Source of the DNA: Bradyrhizobium campsiandrae
GTDB lineage: Bacteria; Pseudomonadota; Alphaproteobacteria; Rhizobiales; Xanthobacteraceae
Length of the DNA: 64,000 bases
Reading direction: 5' to 3'
Assembly: GCF_014529705.1 (NCBI RefSeq)
Contig: NZ_JAANIH010000008.1
Coordinates: 1-64,000, forward strand
Shown here one piece after another: positions 54,334 to 62,362 of this stretch. The number at the start of each line of letters is the position of its first letter. Position 1 is the stretch's first letter. The notes beneath the pieces were generated by a model that searched no databases, was not told where the DNA came from, and was given only the letters and a program-made list of their open reading frames with translations. A program made the position numbers and the translations under genes.

Positions 54334-54903
54334 GTGACGGTCGACGCCAAACCTCTCGACGCAAGGGATTTCAAGCAGGCGATGCGCCAATGCGCCGGCG
54401 CGGTTGCGCTCGTCACGGTTGGTGCCGAGCACGGCAAGCGCACCGGCCTAACCGTAACATCGGCCACCTCACTATCGGACAATCCACCGTCGCTGCTCGT
54501 CTGCGTCAACCGCAACGCCAGCGCGCACGCGCGTATCCGCGAGGAAGGTGCCTTTGCGATCAACTTCCTGCACGAGGATCACGCGCTGCTGGCGCTGACC
54601 TTCAGCGGCCAGAAGGGCGTCAACGGCGACGACCGTTTTGCGTTCGGGCAGTGGACGCGGGGTGAGACCGGCGCCCCCGTGCTGACGGATGCTGTCGCGG
54701 CGTTCGACTGCGTGCTGACGCAGGAGTTCGAAACCAGGACGCATTCGATCTTCGTCGGCGAGGTGCGCGGCGCGACACATTCGGCCACGGCGAGGCCGCT
54801 GGTTTACTTGCGCAGCAGTTTCCACGCGCCGCAGGAGATACGCGAGACCGTTTCGGTCGGCGACCTCGACTCGCGGCATTTGAGCTGGACGGATTTTTCG
54901 TGA
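54334..54903 (+). CDS. Flavin reductase (FMN, small component)
   Basis: This 189-residue protein is of the HpaC/flavin-reductase-like fold: FKQAMRQCAGAVALVTVG, TGLTVTSATSLSDNPPSLLVCVNR for flavin binding, AFAINFLHEDH, and AFDCVLTQEFETRTHSIFVGEV. It begins with GTG. It supplies reduced FMN to the LLM monooxygenase encoded just before it, as the small component of a two-component system. It appears co-transcribed from the sigma-54 promoter at 53098. Confidence 0.9.
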   Translation: MTVDAKPLDARDFKQAMRQCAGAVALVTVGAEHGKRTGLTVTSATSLSDNPPSLLVCVNRNASAHARIREEGAFAINFLHEDHALLALTFSGQKGVNGDDRFAFGQWTRGETGAPVLTDAVAAFDCVLTQEFETRTHSIFVGEVRGATHSATARPLVYLRSSFHAPQEIRETVSVGDLDSRHLSWTDFS

Positions 54904-54935
54904 GGCGCGGCGCCTCTCGCCGCGATATGCGGTCT

Positions 54936-55027
54936 CGTAGGGTGGGCAAAGCGAAGCGTGCCCACGTCCTGCAACATTCGGTCAGAGATGGTGGGCACGG
55001 AGCAAGTGCGCCTTTGCCCACCCTATG
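54936..55027. repeat. Nested palindromic repeat, family A, copy 2
   Basis: The outer arms CGTAGGGTGGGCAAAG and CTTTGCCCACCCTATG and the inner CGTGCCCAC and GTGGGCACG repeat the element at 3354-3433, with a different loop. It lies between two convergent genes and could act as a two-way terminator. Confidence 0.85.
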
Positions 55028-55052
55028 ATTCCGAGCTAGCGCATAAGGATCA

Positions 55053-56900
55053 CTACGCCGTCTCGATCTTCAGCTGCTTGATCTTCCGGTACAGCGTCGC
55101 GCGGCTGAGCTTTAGCGTTCGCGCCGCTTCCGTGACGCGGCCGCCGTGCTTGCGCAATACCTCGATGATCGTGGCGCGCTCGGCGGCCTCGAGATCGGTT
55201 TCGGTCGCTCCGCCGCCGAACGGCGGCAGGTCGAGATCGGCATCCATGATCACGCCATCCTCGGCCGTGCAGCCGGCGAGCCGCAGCACGTGGCGAAGCT
55301 GGCGCATGTTGCCGGGATAGGGGTAGGCCGACAGCAGCGCCCAGGCTTCGTCCGAGAGGCGGCAGTTCGGCGCTTCCTCCCGCGCGATCTGGCGGATGAT
55401 GTCGGCGCGGTCGGCCCGATCGCGCAAAGCCGGCAGCCGCACCTCCATGCCGCGCAGGCGGAAATAGAGGTCGGCGCGGAAGGCGCCCTCCTCCGCCATC
55501 CGGGCAAGGTCGCGATGGGTCGCGCTGATCAGGCGGATGTCGACCGCTACAGGCTTGAGCGCGCCGAGTGGCCAGACCTCGCGGTTCTCCAGCACGCGCA
55601 AGAGGCGCGTCTGCAAGCCAATCGGCATGTCGCCGATCTCGTCCAGGAACAGCGTGCCGCCGTCGGCCTGCACGATGAGGCCCTTCGAGCCGTCGCGCCG
55701 TGCGCCGGTAAAGGCGCCGGCCTCGTAGCCAAACAGCTCGGCGTCGATCAGGCTCTCCGGCATCGCCGCGCAGTTGAGCGCGACATAGTTGTTGCGCGCG
55801 CGATTGCTCGCGGCATGGATCGCGCGCGCGAACACGTCCTTGCCGACGCCGGTCTCGCCATGCAGCAGCACCGGCAGATTGCGATCGCCGATGCTCCGGA
55901 GCCGCTTCACGCTCTTGACGAGGCCGGGATCGCGGCCGGCGAGCCGATGCAGCGCGTCGAAGCGATTGACGGGCGCATCTTGCCGTAGCGGAGAGGACTT
56001 TGCGCGCAGCGGCGGGGAGACATGGCTTCGGCCCAGCGGCCGGCCATCAGCGCGACGGAGCTCGACCATCTCGTCCGTCTGGCGCGCATGATCGAGCTTG
56101 ACGTAGCGCGACAGATCGATGCCGGAGGCGATCAGGCCGTCGGTGAGGCCGAGCAGGGCGCGCGCCGAGCGGCAGGCGCCGACGATACGCCGGTCGTCGT
56201 CATAGGCGAGCAGGCCGCTGCCGCCGTCACCAGGCACGGTCGCGATCCAGGCATTGCGGAAATGATCGCGAAAGATCGCGCCCTCCATGCGCCGCGTCGC
56301 TTCCATCGTCACCGCGAGCGCGAGCTGATGCGCGGCGCGTTCGAGGTCCTCGCGGCAGGAGGTGATGTTGACCGCACCGGCGAGCCGCCCGGCCTGGTCG
56401 AACAGCGGCGCCACCGCGCAGGAGAACATGTGCCACTGCGCGCGAAAATGCTCGTCGCGATGCACCAGGATCGGCTTCTGCTCGGCGAGTGCCGTGCCGA
56501 GCCCGTTGGTGCCCTCGAACGTTTCGGCAAAGTTCGAGCCCGTGTAGATCTTCCAGTCCATGAACATGCGCGCGTCTGCCTCGCCAGGCAGACGGCTGAA
56601 CAGCATGGTCGCGGTCGCGTCAGCGAGATTGACGCAATAGCCGGCATCGCGCAGCACGCGGGCAAGAGCGTCGAGCTCGGGCGTCAGCAGCCGGATGGTC
56701 TCCTCCATCGGCTCGGCGACGTGACGCATCTCGGCTTCCGTCAGCGTCTGCGGCGGGCCCTGACGGGCGGGATCGAGCTTGTGGCTCATCAGGCAGCGCC
56801 GCCAGGAGTTTTCAATGCGTGACGAGGCGTCAACGTCGGCCAAATGATTGGCCACGGACAAGACACGGGCGACATGGTTCGAGGCCGAAAGGCTGGCCAT
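55053..56900 (-). CDS. Sigma-54-dependent transcriptional activator, AcoR type
   Basis: This protein of about 615 residues has an N-terminal GAF-like sensory region (about 70-205, with ETFEGTNGLGTALAEQKPI and a PAS-like part after it), an AAA+ domain (about 310-550) and a Fis-type HTH at the end. Walker A is GETGVGKD (348-355), the sigma-54-contacting GAFTGA is at 395-400, and Walker B is TLFLDEIGD. It should open sigma-54 promoters in response to a small molecule. The gene is convergent with the flavin monooxygenase operon, whose sigma-54 promoter it probably controls. ATG 56900 has GGAGACG before it. Confidence 0.92.
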   Translation of the reverse strand: MASLSASNHVARVLSVANHLADVDASSRIENSWRRCLMSHKLDPARQGPPQTLTEAEMRHVAEPMEETIRLLTPELDALARVLRDAGYCVNLADATATMLFSRLPGEADARMFMDWKIYTGSNFAETFEGTNGLGTALAEQKPILVHRDEHFRAQWHMFSCAVAPLFDQAGRLAGAVNITSCREDLERAAHQLALAVTMEATRRMEGAIFRDHFRNAWIATVPGDGGSGLLAYDDDRRIVGACRSARALLGLTDGLIASGIDLSRYVKLDHARQTDEMVELRRADGRPLGRSHVSPPLRAKSSPLRQDAPVNRFDALHRLAGRDPGLVKSVKRLRSIGDRNLPVLLHGETGVGKDVFARAIHAASNRARNNYVALNCAAMPESLIDAELFGYEAGAFTGARRDGSKGLIVQADGGTLFLDEIGDMPIGLQTRLLRVLENREVWPLGALKPVAVDIRLISATHRDLARMAEEGAFRADLYFRLRGMEVRLPALRDRADRADIIRQIAREEAPNCRLSDEAWALLSAYPYPGNMRQLRHVLRLAGCTAEDGVIMDADLDLPPFGGGATETDLEAAERATIIEVLRKHGGRVTEAARTLKLSRATLYRKIKQLKIETA

Positions 56901-57004
56901 CGCGGACGTCTCCACCCTGTATTATTGTGCAAAGTCTGGCACCACAGACGGGGATGTCAATCGGGAAACGGGACGCAGGGATGGACGCACTCGACCTCGG
57001 CGGT

Positions 57005-57091
57005 CGTCATGGCCGGGCTTGTCCCGGCCATCCACGCCTTTGCGGCGTTTTGGAAAGAACGTGGATGCCCGGGACAAGCCCGGGCATGACG
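57005..57091. repeat. Nested palindromic repeat, family D
   Basis: CGTCATGGCCGGGCTTGTCC with CGGCCATCCACG faces CGTGGATGCCCGGGACAAGC with CCGGGCATGACG. The arms pair along most of their length around a short centre. It lies between the carboxylase stop and the AcoR-type gene. Confidence 0.85.
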
Positions 57092-57138
57092 GCGTGGATG
57101 CAGATTGCCTCGAGCAGCTTTGATTTGCTGCACCGCCC

Positions 57139-60100
57139 TCACCACGTGTCGATGCACGGCCGCTTCTTCTGCGTCCGCGCCGGCGGCTTCGGCACCGTAC
57201 GCAGGCCCGCCATGATCCAGCGCCGCGTCTCGGCGGGGTCGATGACGTTGTCGATCTCGAACACTGAGGCGATCGAGACCGCCTTGCCGTTGGCGTAGAG
57301 CTCGGCGACCTTGTTGCGGTAATAGGTCTCGCGCTCCTCGGGGTTGGCGATCGCCTCCATCTCCTTGCGGAAGCCGAGGCGGACATAGCCTTCCAGGCCC
57401 ATGCCGCCGAACTCGCCGGTCGGCCAGGCCGCGGTGAAGAACGAGGCGTGGAAGCCGCCGCCGATCATCGACTGTGCCCCTAAGCCATAGCCCTTGCGCA
57501 GCACGATGCCGAACAACGGAACGGTGAGGCTGGCGCCAGTCACGAACATGCGCGAGACGTGACGAACGATCGCAGTCTTTTCGGCCTCGGGACCGACCAT
57601 GAAGCCGGGCGTGTCGCAGAGCGAGACAACAGGCAGGTCGAAGGCGTCGCAGAGCTGGAGGAAGCGGGCCGCCTTGTCGCCGGCGTCGGCATCGATCGCA
57701 CCGCCGAGATGACGCGGATTGTTGGCGATCAGGCCGAACGGCTTGCCTTCGATGCGGATCAACGCGGTGATCATGCCGACGCCGTAGTCGCGACGCAGCT
57801 CCAGCACGCTGTCTTTGTCCGCGACGAGATCGATCACGCTGCGGATGTCGTAGACGCGCAGGCGGTTCTCGGGGATGGCGCGGCGGAGCAGCCGCTGATC
57901 GGCGGCCTCCCAATCCGTCACCGCGCCCTGGAAGTAGGACAGATACTTTTGCGCGACCGACGTCGCCTCTTCCTCGTCCTCGACCAGGATGTCGATGACA
58001 CCGTTCGGCGATTGGAACGAGACAGGGCCGACCTCTGCCGGATGATAAACGCCGAGGCCGCCGCCCTCGATCATGGCGGGGCCACCCATGCCGATCGAGG
58101 CATTCTTGCTGGCGATGATGACGTCACAGCAGCCGAGCATGGCGGCGTTGCCGGCGAAGCAATAGCCGGAGACGACGCCAATGACAGGCACGAGGCCGGA
58201 CAGCCTTGCGAACTGCACGAAGGACGGGCCGTCGAGGCCGGTCATGCCGAGCCGGTCGGTATCGCCGGGCCGGCCGCCGCCGCCTTCGGCGTAAAACACC
58301 AGCGGCACGCGCCAATCTTCCGCCAAGGTCAGCATGCGGTCGATCTTCTTGTGGTTCATGTGGCCCTGCGTGCCCGCGAGCACGGTGTAGTCATAGGCCA
58401 CGACGATGCATCGTGCGGCGTCTGCCCCGAACTTTTCGGCGTTGACGGTGGCAACGCCCATTACGAGGCCGTCCGCCGGCGTGTTCTTGATGAGATCGTC
58501 GAGTTTGCGCCGGCGGCGCTGCGCCGCGATCGCAAGGCTGCCATACTCCATGAACGAGCCGTCGTCGACGAGCTGCCCGACATTCTCGCGCGCGGTGCGC
58601 TGATTGGTGTTGCGGCGGCGCTCCACCGAGGCCGGGCGATTTTCGTCGAGCGTGTTGGCCTGGCGCGCCATCAGCTCGGCAAGATCGGGGCGGATGTGGT
58701 CGAGATCGATGTCGGCCTCCGCCGCCGTCTGATCAGCCGCAACGTCAAGCGGCTCGAGATAGAGGATCGGCTCGCCATGCAGCAGCGTGACGCCGTCACC
58801 GGCGGTGAGCTTCATGACGCGGCCACCCTGCTCGGCCATGACCAGATGCTCCATCTTCATGGACTCGATCACGGCGAGCTGCTGGCCGGGGCGCACGATC
58901 TCGCCTTCCTTGACCTGGATGGTGACGATGGTGCCCTGCAGCGGCGCGGCAACCATCACCGCGCCCTCGGGCACCACTTGCGCAACGTGAGCCTCGGCGG
59001 CATGCGCGCCGCCACGCTCGGCCGCCGCAAAGTAGAGCGGCCTTGCCGCGCCATCGGCCGCCTCGACCAGCTTGGCAATGTTGCGATCGATGAAGTCGGT
59101 CGCGATGCGATTGATCCTGAAATCGGGATGCGCCAGCACGGCCTGGAGGAAGGCGATGTTGGTGACAACGCCATCGATCCGGAATTCGCGCAAGGCACGC
59201 GAAGCCTTTGCCACGACGTCGTGCCAGGCTTCGCCCGGCGTGTGCACGATGACTTTCGCCAGTAGTGAGTCGAAGGCCGCGCTGGTCTTGTAGCCGGCGT
59301 AACCAAAACTATCGACGCGAACGCCCGGCCCGGACGGCGGCTCGAACACGGCGAGCACACCGCCGGTCGGATGCGTCGCCCCTGCCTCGTCAAGCGTCTC
59401 CATGTTGACGCGGAGCTGCATGGCATAGCCGCGCGGTTTCGGGATCAAAGCTTGCGAAAGTCCGAGCAACGCGAGTGACGTTCCTGCAGCGATTGCGAGC
59501 TGGGCACGAACGAGGTCGAGGCCGAGCACCTCCTCCGTCACGGTGTGCTCGACCTGGAGCCGCGGATTGGCCTCGATGAAGGCAAAACTGTCCTCGGCGG
59601 TGCCGTCGACCAGGAATTCGAAGGTGCCGAGATTGTCATACGACGCCGCAGTCGCGAGCTGCTTCGCCGCTTCGATGATGCGGCCGCGCAAGGTCTCGCC
59701 GAGCGACGGGCTCGGCGCCACCTCGATCAGCTTCTGGTGCCGGCGCTGGATGGTGCATTCGCGCTCCCAGAGATGCGAGATGGCACCGTGCCGATCGCCG
59801 ATGATCTGCACCTCGATATGGCGTGCCTGGCGGATCAGGCGCTCCGCATAGACGCCGTCGAAGCCGAAGGCTGCCTTGGCTTCGGACTGGCAGCGCGCAT
59901 AGGCCTCCGCCAGATCCGCCGCCTTCTCGACCACGCGCATGCCGCGGCCGCCACCGCCCGCCATCGCCTTGATCACGATCGCCGCATTGCTGCCGAGCGA
60001 GGTGAAGAACGCGGTGATCTCCTCGAGCGACGACGGCCCGCTGGTGCCGGCTATGACGGGCACGCCGCAGCGCTTTGCCAATTGCCGTGCAGCCACCTTG

Positions 60101-60444
60101 TCGCCGAACAGCTCCAACGCGGCCGGCTTCGGCCCGACGAAAGCAACGCCCGCGTCGGCGCAGGCTCTTGCAAAGGCCGCGTTCTCGGCGAGAAAGCCGT
60201 AGCCGGGATGCACGGCATCGCAGCCGGCGTCCTTCGCTGCCTTGACGATCGCCTCGATGTCGAGATAGGCCCGCGCGCCGCGGCCGGGAATTTCGACCGC
60301 CTCGTCGGCGACGCGCACGTGCAGCGACAGCGCATCGTCGGCGGGATGGATCGCGGCCGTGGCGATGCCGGCCTCGGCCGCGGCACGCGCGATGCGGATG
60401 GCGATCTCGCCGCGATTGGCAATCAGGAGCTTTTTGAACGACAT
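57139..60444 (-). CDS. Single-chain biotin-dependent acyl-CoA carboxylase (BC-BCCP-CT fusion)
   Basis: This 1101-residue protein joins all parts of an acyl-CoA carboxylase. Residues 1-450 are biotin carboxylase (KKLLIANRGEIAIRIARAA, ATP-grasp loop MAGGGGRGM at 161-169, FIEANPRLQVEHTVTEE at 289-305). A linker follows, then the biotin carrier with K530 in ESMKMEHL. Residues about 580-1101 are the carboxyltransferase (EYGSLAIAAQRRRR, ASIGMGGPAMIEGGGLG, DTPGFMVGPEAEK, MIGGGFHASFFTA). This is the layout of the long-chain acyl-CoA carboxylases known from some mycobacteria and proteobacteria. Acyl preference cannot be read here. MSFKK at 60444 is the natural start. Confidence 0.93.
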   Translation of the reverse strand: MSFKKLLIANRGEIAIRIARAAAEAGIATAAIHPADDALSLHVRVADEAVEIPGRGARAYLDIEAIVKAAKDAGCDAVHPGYGFLAENAAFARACADAGVAFVGPKPAALELFGDKVAARQLAKRCGVPVIAGTSGPSSLEEITAFFTSLGSNAAIVIKAMAGGGGRGMRVVEKAADLAEAYARCQSEAKAAFGFDGVYAERLIRQARHIEVQIIGDRHGAISHLWERECTIQRRHQKLIEVAPSPSLGETLRGRIIEAAKQLATAASYDNLGTFEFLVDGTAEDSFAFIEANPRLQVEHTVTEEVLGLDLVRAQLAIAAGTSLALLGLSQALIPKPRGYAMQLRVNMETLDEAGATHPTGGVLAVFEPPSGPGVRVDSFGYAGYKTSAAFDSLLAKVIVHTPGEAWHDVVAKASRALREFRIDGVVTNIAFLQAVLAHPDFRINRIATDFIDRNIAKLVEAADGAARPLYFAAAERGGAHAAEAHVAQVVPEGAVMVAAPLQGTIVTIQVKEGEIVRPGQQLAVIESMKMEHLVMAEQGGRVMKLTAGDGVTLLHGEPILYLEPLDVAADQTAAEADIDLDHIRPDLAELMARQANTLDENRPASVERRRNTNQRTARENVGQLVDDGSFMEYGSLAIAAQRRRRKLDDLIKNTPADGLVMGVATVNAEKFGADAARCIVVAYDYTVLAGTQGHMNHKKIDRMLTLAEDWRVPLVFYAEGGGGRPGDTDRLGMTGLDGPSFVQFARLSGLVPVIGVVSGYCFAGNAAMLGCCDVIIASKNASIGMGGPAMIEGGGLGVYHPAEVGPVSFQSPNGVIDILVEDEEEATSVAQKYLSYFQGAVTDWEAADQRLLRRAIPENRLRVYDIRSVIDLVADKDSVLELRRDYGVGMITALIRIEGKPFGLIANNPRHLGGAIDADAGDKAARFLQLCDAFDLPVVSLCDTPGFMVGPEAEKTAIVRHVSRMFVTGASLTVPLFGIVLRKGYGLGAQSMIGGGFHASFFTAAWPTGEFGGMGLEGYVRLGFRKEMEAIANPEERETYYRNKVAELYANGKAVSIASVFEIDNVIDPAETRRWIMAGLRTVPKPPARTQKKRPCIDTW

Positions 60445-60456
60445 CGTCTCTCTCAC

Positions 60457-60585
60457 TCAGAGCGCAGCAGGCTGGTTCGGATTGAGGTCCTGCTTCGGCA
60501 AACGCGGCAGGCCCTGGGGCCAGGCCTTCTCCGACAAGCCCTGCAAGGTGGCGAGGTAGTCCCTTTCGTCGAGGCCTGCGCTCAT
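60457..60585 (-). CDS. Small 42-residue protein upstream of the carboxylase
   Basis: A frame MSAGLDERDYLATLQGLSEK with the ending LPKQDLNPNQPAAL stops 12 bases before the carboxylase start. GGGAAAGAC precedes the ATG. No signal or membrane segment is seen. WPQGLPRLP resembles the N-terminus of some acyl-CoA synthetases, so it could be a remnant, a leader peptide or a small protein of its own. Confidence 0.4.
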   Translation of the reverse strand: MSAGLDERDYLATLQGLSEKAWPQGLPRLPKQDLNPNQPAAL

Positions 60586-60720
60586 GACGTCTTTCCCACA
60601 CGCTTTTCTTTTCGGGCACACATGTGCCTTCGACCGATGTCATTACAGGTCGAGCACGGCAGAGGTCATGTCAAGAAAAACAGTTTCTCGCATCACGGCC
60701 GATGCCGCGACGCGGAAAAA

Positions 60721-61377
60721 TCACGCCGTCACGAGGCCAATGATCCGTGCCACGGCAGCGGGGATCGGCGCGACGACAGGCACGGAGAACATCGATTGCA
60801 GCTCGCGCGCGGCCTCGCCGAGCGGGCCACCGCCGATGATGACCGCTTCGGCCCCATCCTGCATGATGCTGGCCTCGACGGCGCCGCCGAGCGCGGCGCG
60901 CAGCCGCGCCGGATCGCGCACCAGGTCTTGTGGATCGCCTTCGGCAAAGCGGATGCCGGTGTAGCGCGACCGCAATCCCAGCGCATCCGCCAGCGCGTCG
61001 ATCTTGGCTTTCAGTAGCGGCGTCGTCGTCGCGACGCCGAAGCGACGGCCATGCCCAGCGGCTTCCAGCATCGCGGACTCGCCGATTCCGACCGCAGGCC
61101 GCTTCATCGCTGCCCTGATTCCGGCAAGGCCAGGATCGCCGAACGCCGCGACGATGACGCCGTCGCAGGACTCTTGATGCGCTCGCGCGATCTCCCCGAC
61201 CTCGGCCGCGGCGGCCTCCAGCGCGTCCGCCGAGACAATCATCGACGGCGCCCGCATCGCCGTGGCGCCGATGATGTCGAAACCGTCGCCCGCCGCCGAC
61301 TTCGCGATGGCGACCATCATCGCGGTCGTCGCCGCATTGCTGTTCGGATTGATGAGAAGGACACGGCTGCCGGCCAT
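60721..61377 (-). CDS. Asp/Glu racemase-family protein (hydantoin racemase-like)
   Basis: This protein of about 218 residues begins MAGSRVLLINPNSNAATTAMM, the INPNS segment of the hydantoin/maleate branch. It carries the first cysteine region ESCDGVIVAAFGDPGL (about 70-85), where the expected catalytic cysteine position reads AAFGDPG without Cys. The second site region, AEAVIIGGGPLG, also lacks the usual cysteine. The two catalytic cysteines of racemases are thus not evident, so it may act as a different lyase or isomerase, or bind without racemising. It begins just before the GntR stop on the same strand. Confidence 0.78.
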   Translation of the reverse strand: MAGSRVLLINPNSNAATTAMMVAIAKSAAGDGFDIIGATAMRAPSMIVSADALEAAAAEVGEIARAHQESCDGVIVAAFGDPGLAGIRAAMKRPAVGIGESAMLEAAGHGRRFGVATTTPLLKAKIDALADALGLRSRYTGIRFAEGDPQDLVRDPARLRAALGGAVEASIMQDGAEAVIIGGGPLGEAARELQSMFSVPVVAPIPAAVARIIGLVTA

Positions 61378-61378
61378 G

Positions 61379-62149
61379 TTACCCAGCGGCCCGCGCACGC
61401 GCGCCGATCTCCCGGAAGATCGCGGTGAGCTCGTCGACCTCGTCCTTGTCCTGCTGCGGCCGGATCCGCTGTTCCATCTCCTCGAGATGATGGCGCATGG
61501 CGTCGATCGCGCCGGCCTTGTCCCGCGCGAGGATCAGCGCGCCGATATCGGGATGCGCGTCGGGTGAGCAATCCGGCTCGCCCGGCTGCTCGAAGGTCGC
61601 AATCGCCAGCGATGTCCGCAGCATCAGTTCGCGCGACATGTCGAGCAGCACACGGTTGCCGCCAAGCTTGGCCACCAGGATATGGAATTCCGCCGTGAGC
61701 GACAACGAGGCCCAGCGGTCGTTGCGGTCGTGCTGTGCCTCGAGCTCCATATGGGCTTTCAGCTCGGCCTTGCCTGATCTGTCCAGCCGGTCGATCGCCG
61801 CGGCGACAGTGGCCGTCTCGATGATGCGGCGCGCGGCAAAGATGTCCTGCGCCTCCTCCCAGCTCGGCCGGTACACGAACGCGCCGCGATTGGGGATCTG
61901 CATCACCACCTTGCGCGAGGCGAGATGGGCGAGCGCCTGGCGGATGTGAATCCGCGTGGTGCCGAATGCCGCCGCAAGCTTGTCCTCGCCGAGCTTGGCG
62001 CCGGGCTTGAGCCGCTTCTGGCTGATCGCGGTCAGGATGCCCTGCACCACCGGGTCGTCATCGATGCTACGGAGGTCGACGCCCTCGGTGTCCTGGCGTT
62101 TCGGCTCGGAACGCTTGGTCTTGCGCTTCAGAGGTCGGCTTCGCTTCAT
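61379..62149 (-). CDS. GntR-family regulator (FadR/FCD subfamily)
   Basis: This 256-residue protein has a basic N-terminal tail (residues 1-25), a winged HTH (KLGEDKLAAAFGTTRIHIRQALAHLASRKVVMQIPNRGAFV) and an all-helical FCD effector domain (EAQDIFAARRIIETATVAAAIDRL, ELMLRTSLAIA, HPDIGALILARD). FCD domains bind carboxylates, often with a metal held by Asp and His residues. It is transcribed with the racemase-like gene and lies divergent from the sigma-54-linked ABC transporter, so it likely represses or tunes this locus. Confidence 0.92.
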   Translation of the reverse strand: MKRSRPLKRKTKRSEPKRQDTEGVDLRSIDDDPVVQGILTAISQKRLKPGAKLGEDKLAAAFGTTRIHIRQALAHLASRKVVMQIPNRGAFVYRPSWEEAQDIFAARRIIETATVAAAIDRLDRSGKAELKAHMELEAQHDRNDRWASLSLTAEFHILVAKLGGNRVLLDMSRELMLRTSLAIATFEQPGEPDCSPDAHPDIGALILARDKAGAIDAMRHHLEEMEQRIRPQQDKDEVDELTAIFREIGARARAAG

Positions 62150-62217
62150 GTCTTGCTTTCTACAGGATTCTGCAGTCGTGCCGGAGCCTATTTTTTACAC
62201 AAAGTCCTCGCCGATAC

Positions 62218-62262
62218 GTTTACAATATAGGCATAAACTTGGCGCCAATTTTTGGCGCCTAA
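62218..62262. promoter_or_regulatory. Cluster of palindromes in the GntR/ABC divergent spacer
   Basis: GTTTA (62218) and TAAAC (62234) form an interrupted 21-bp inverted repeat. It is followed by the perfect palindrome TTGGCGCCAA (62239-62248) and a second TTGGCGCC at 62252, 13 bases on. These are candidate sites for the GntR regulator and for an activator of the downstream promoter. Confidence 0.5.
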
Positions 62263-62305
62263 GAATTATTGCAACAGTCGCAGCGCCTTAGCGAGCTGAC
62301 GACGC

Positions 62306-62321
62306 TGGCACGACGATTGCT
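62306..62321 (+). promoter_or_regulatory. Sigma-54 (-24/-12) promoter of the ABC transporter
   Basis: TGGCACGACGATTGCT fits TGGCACG-N4-TTGCW with ten bases between GG and GC. Transcription should begin near 62332, about 30 bases before the TTG start at 62363. Confidence 0.85.
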
Positions 62322-62362
62322 AACCCCTCGCCCGCAGGACAACGCGACCGATGGAGTAGGCG

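Noticed and set aside
56928..56943. A sigma-54-like promoter for the AcoR-type gene (GGTGCCAGACTTTGCA on the minus strand)
   Set aside because: The spacing between GG and GC is eleven bases instead of ten, and the start codon lies too close for a normal leader. The resemblance is probably chance.
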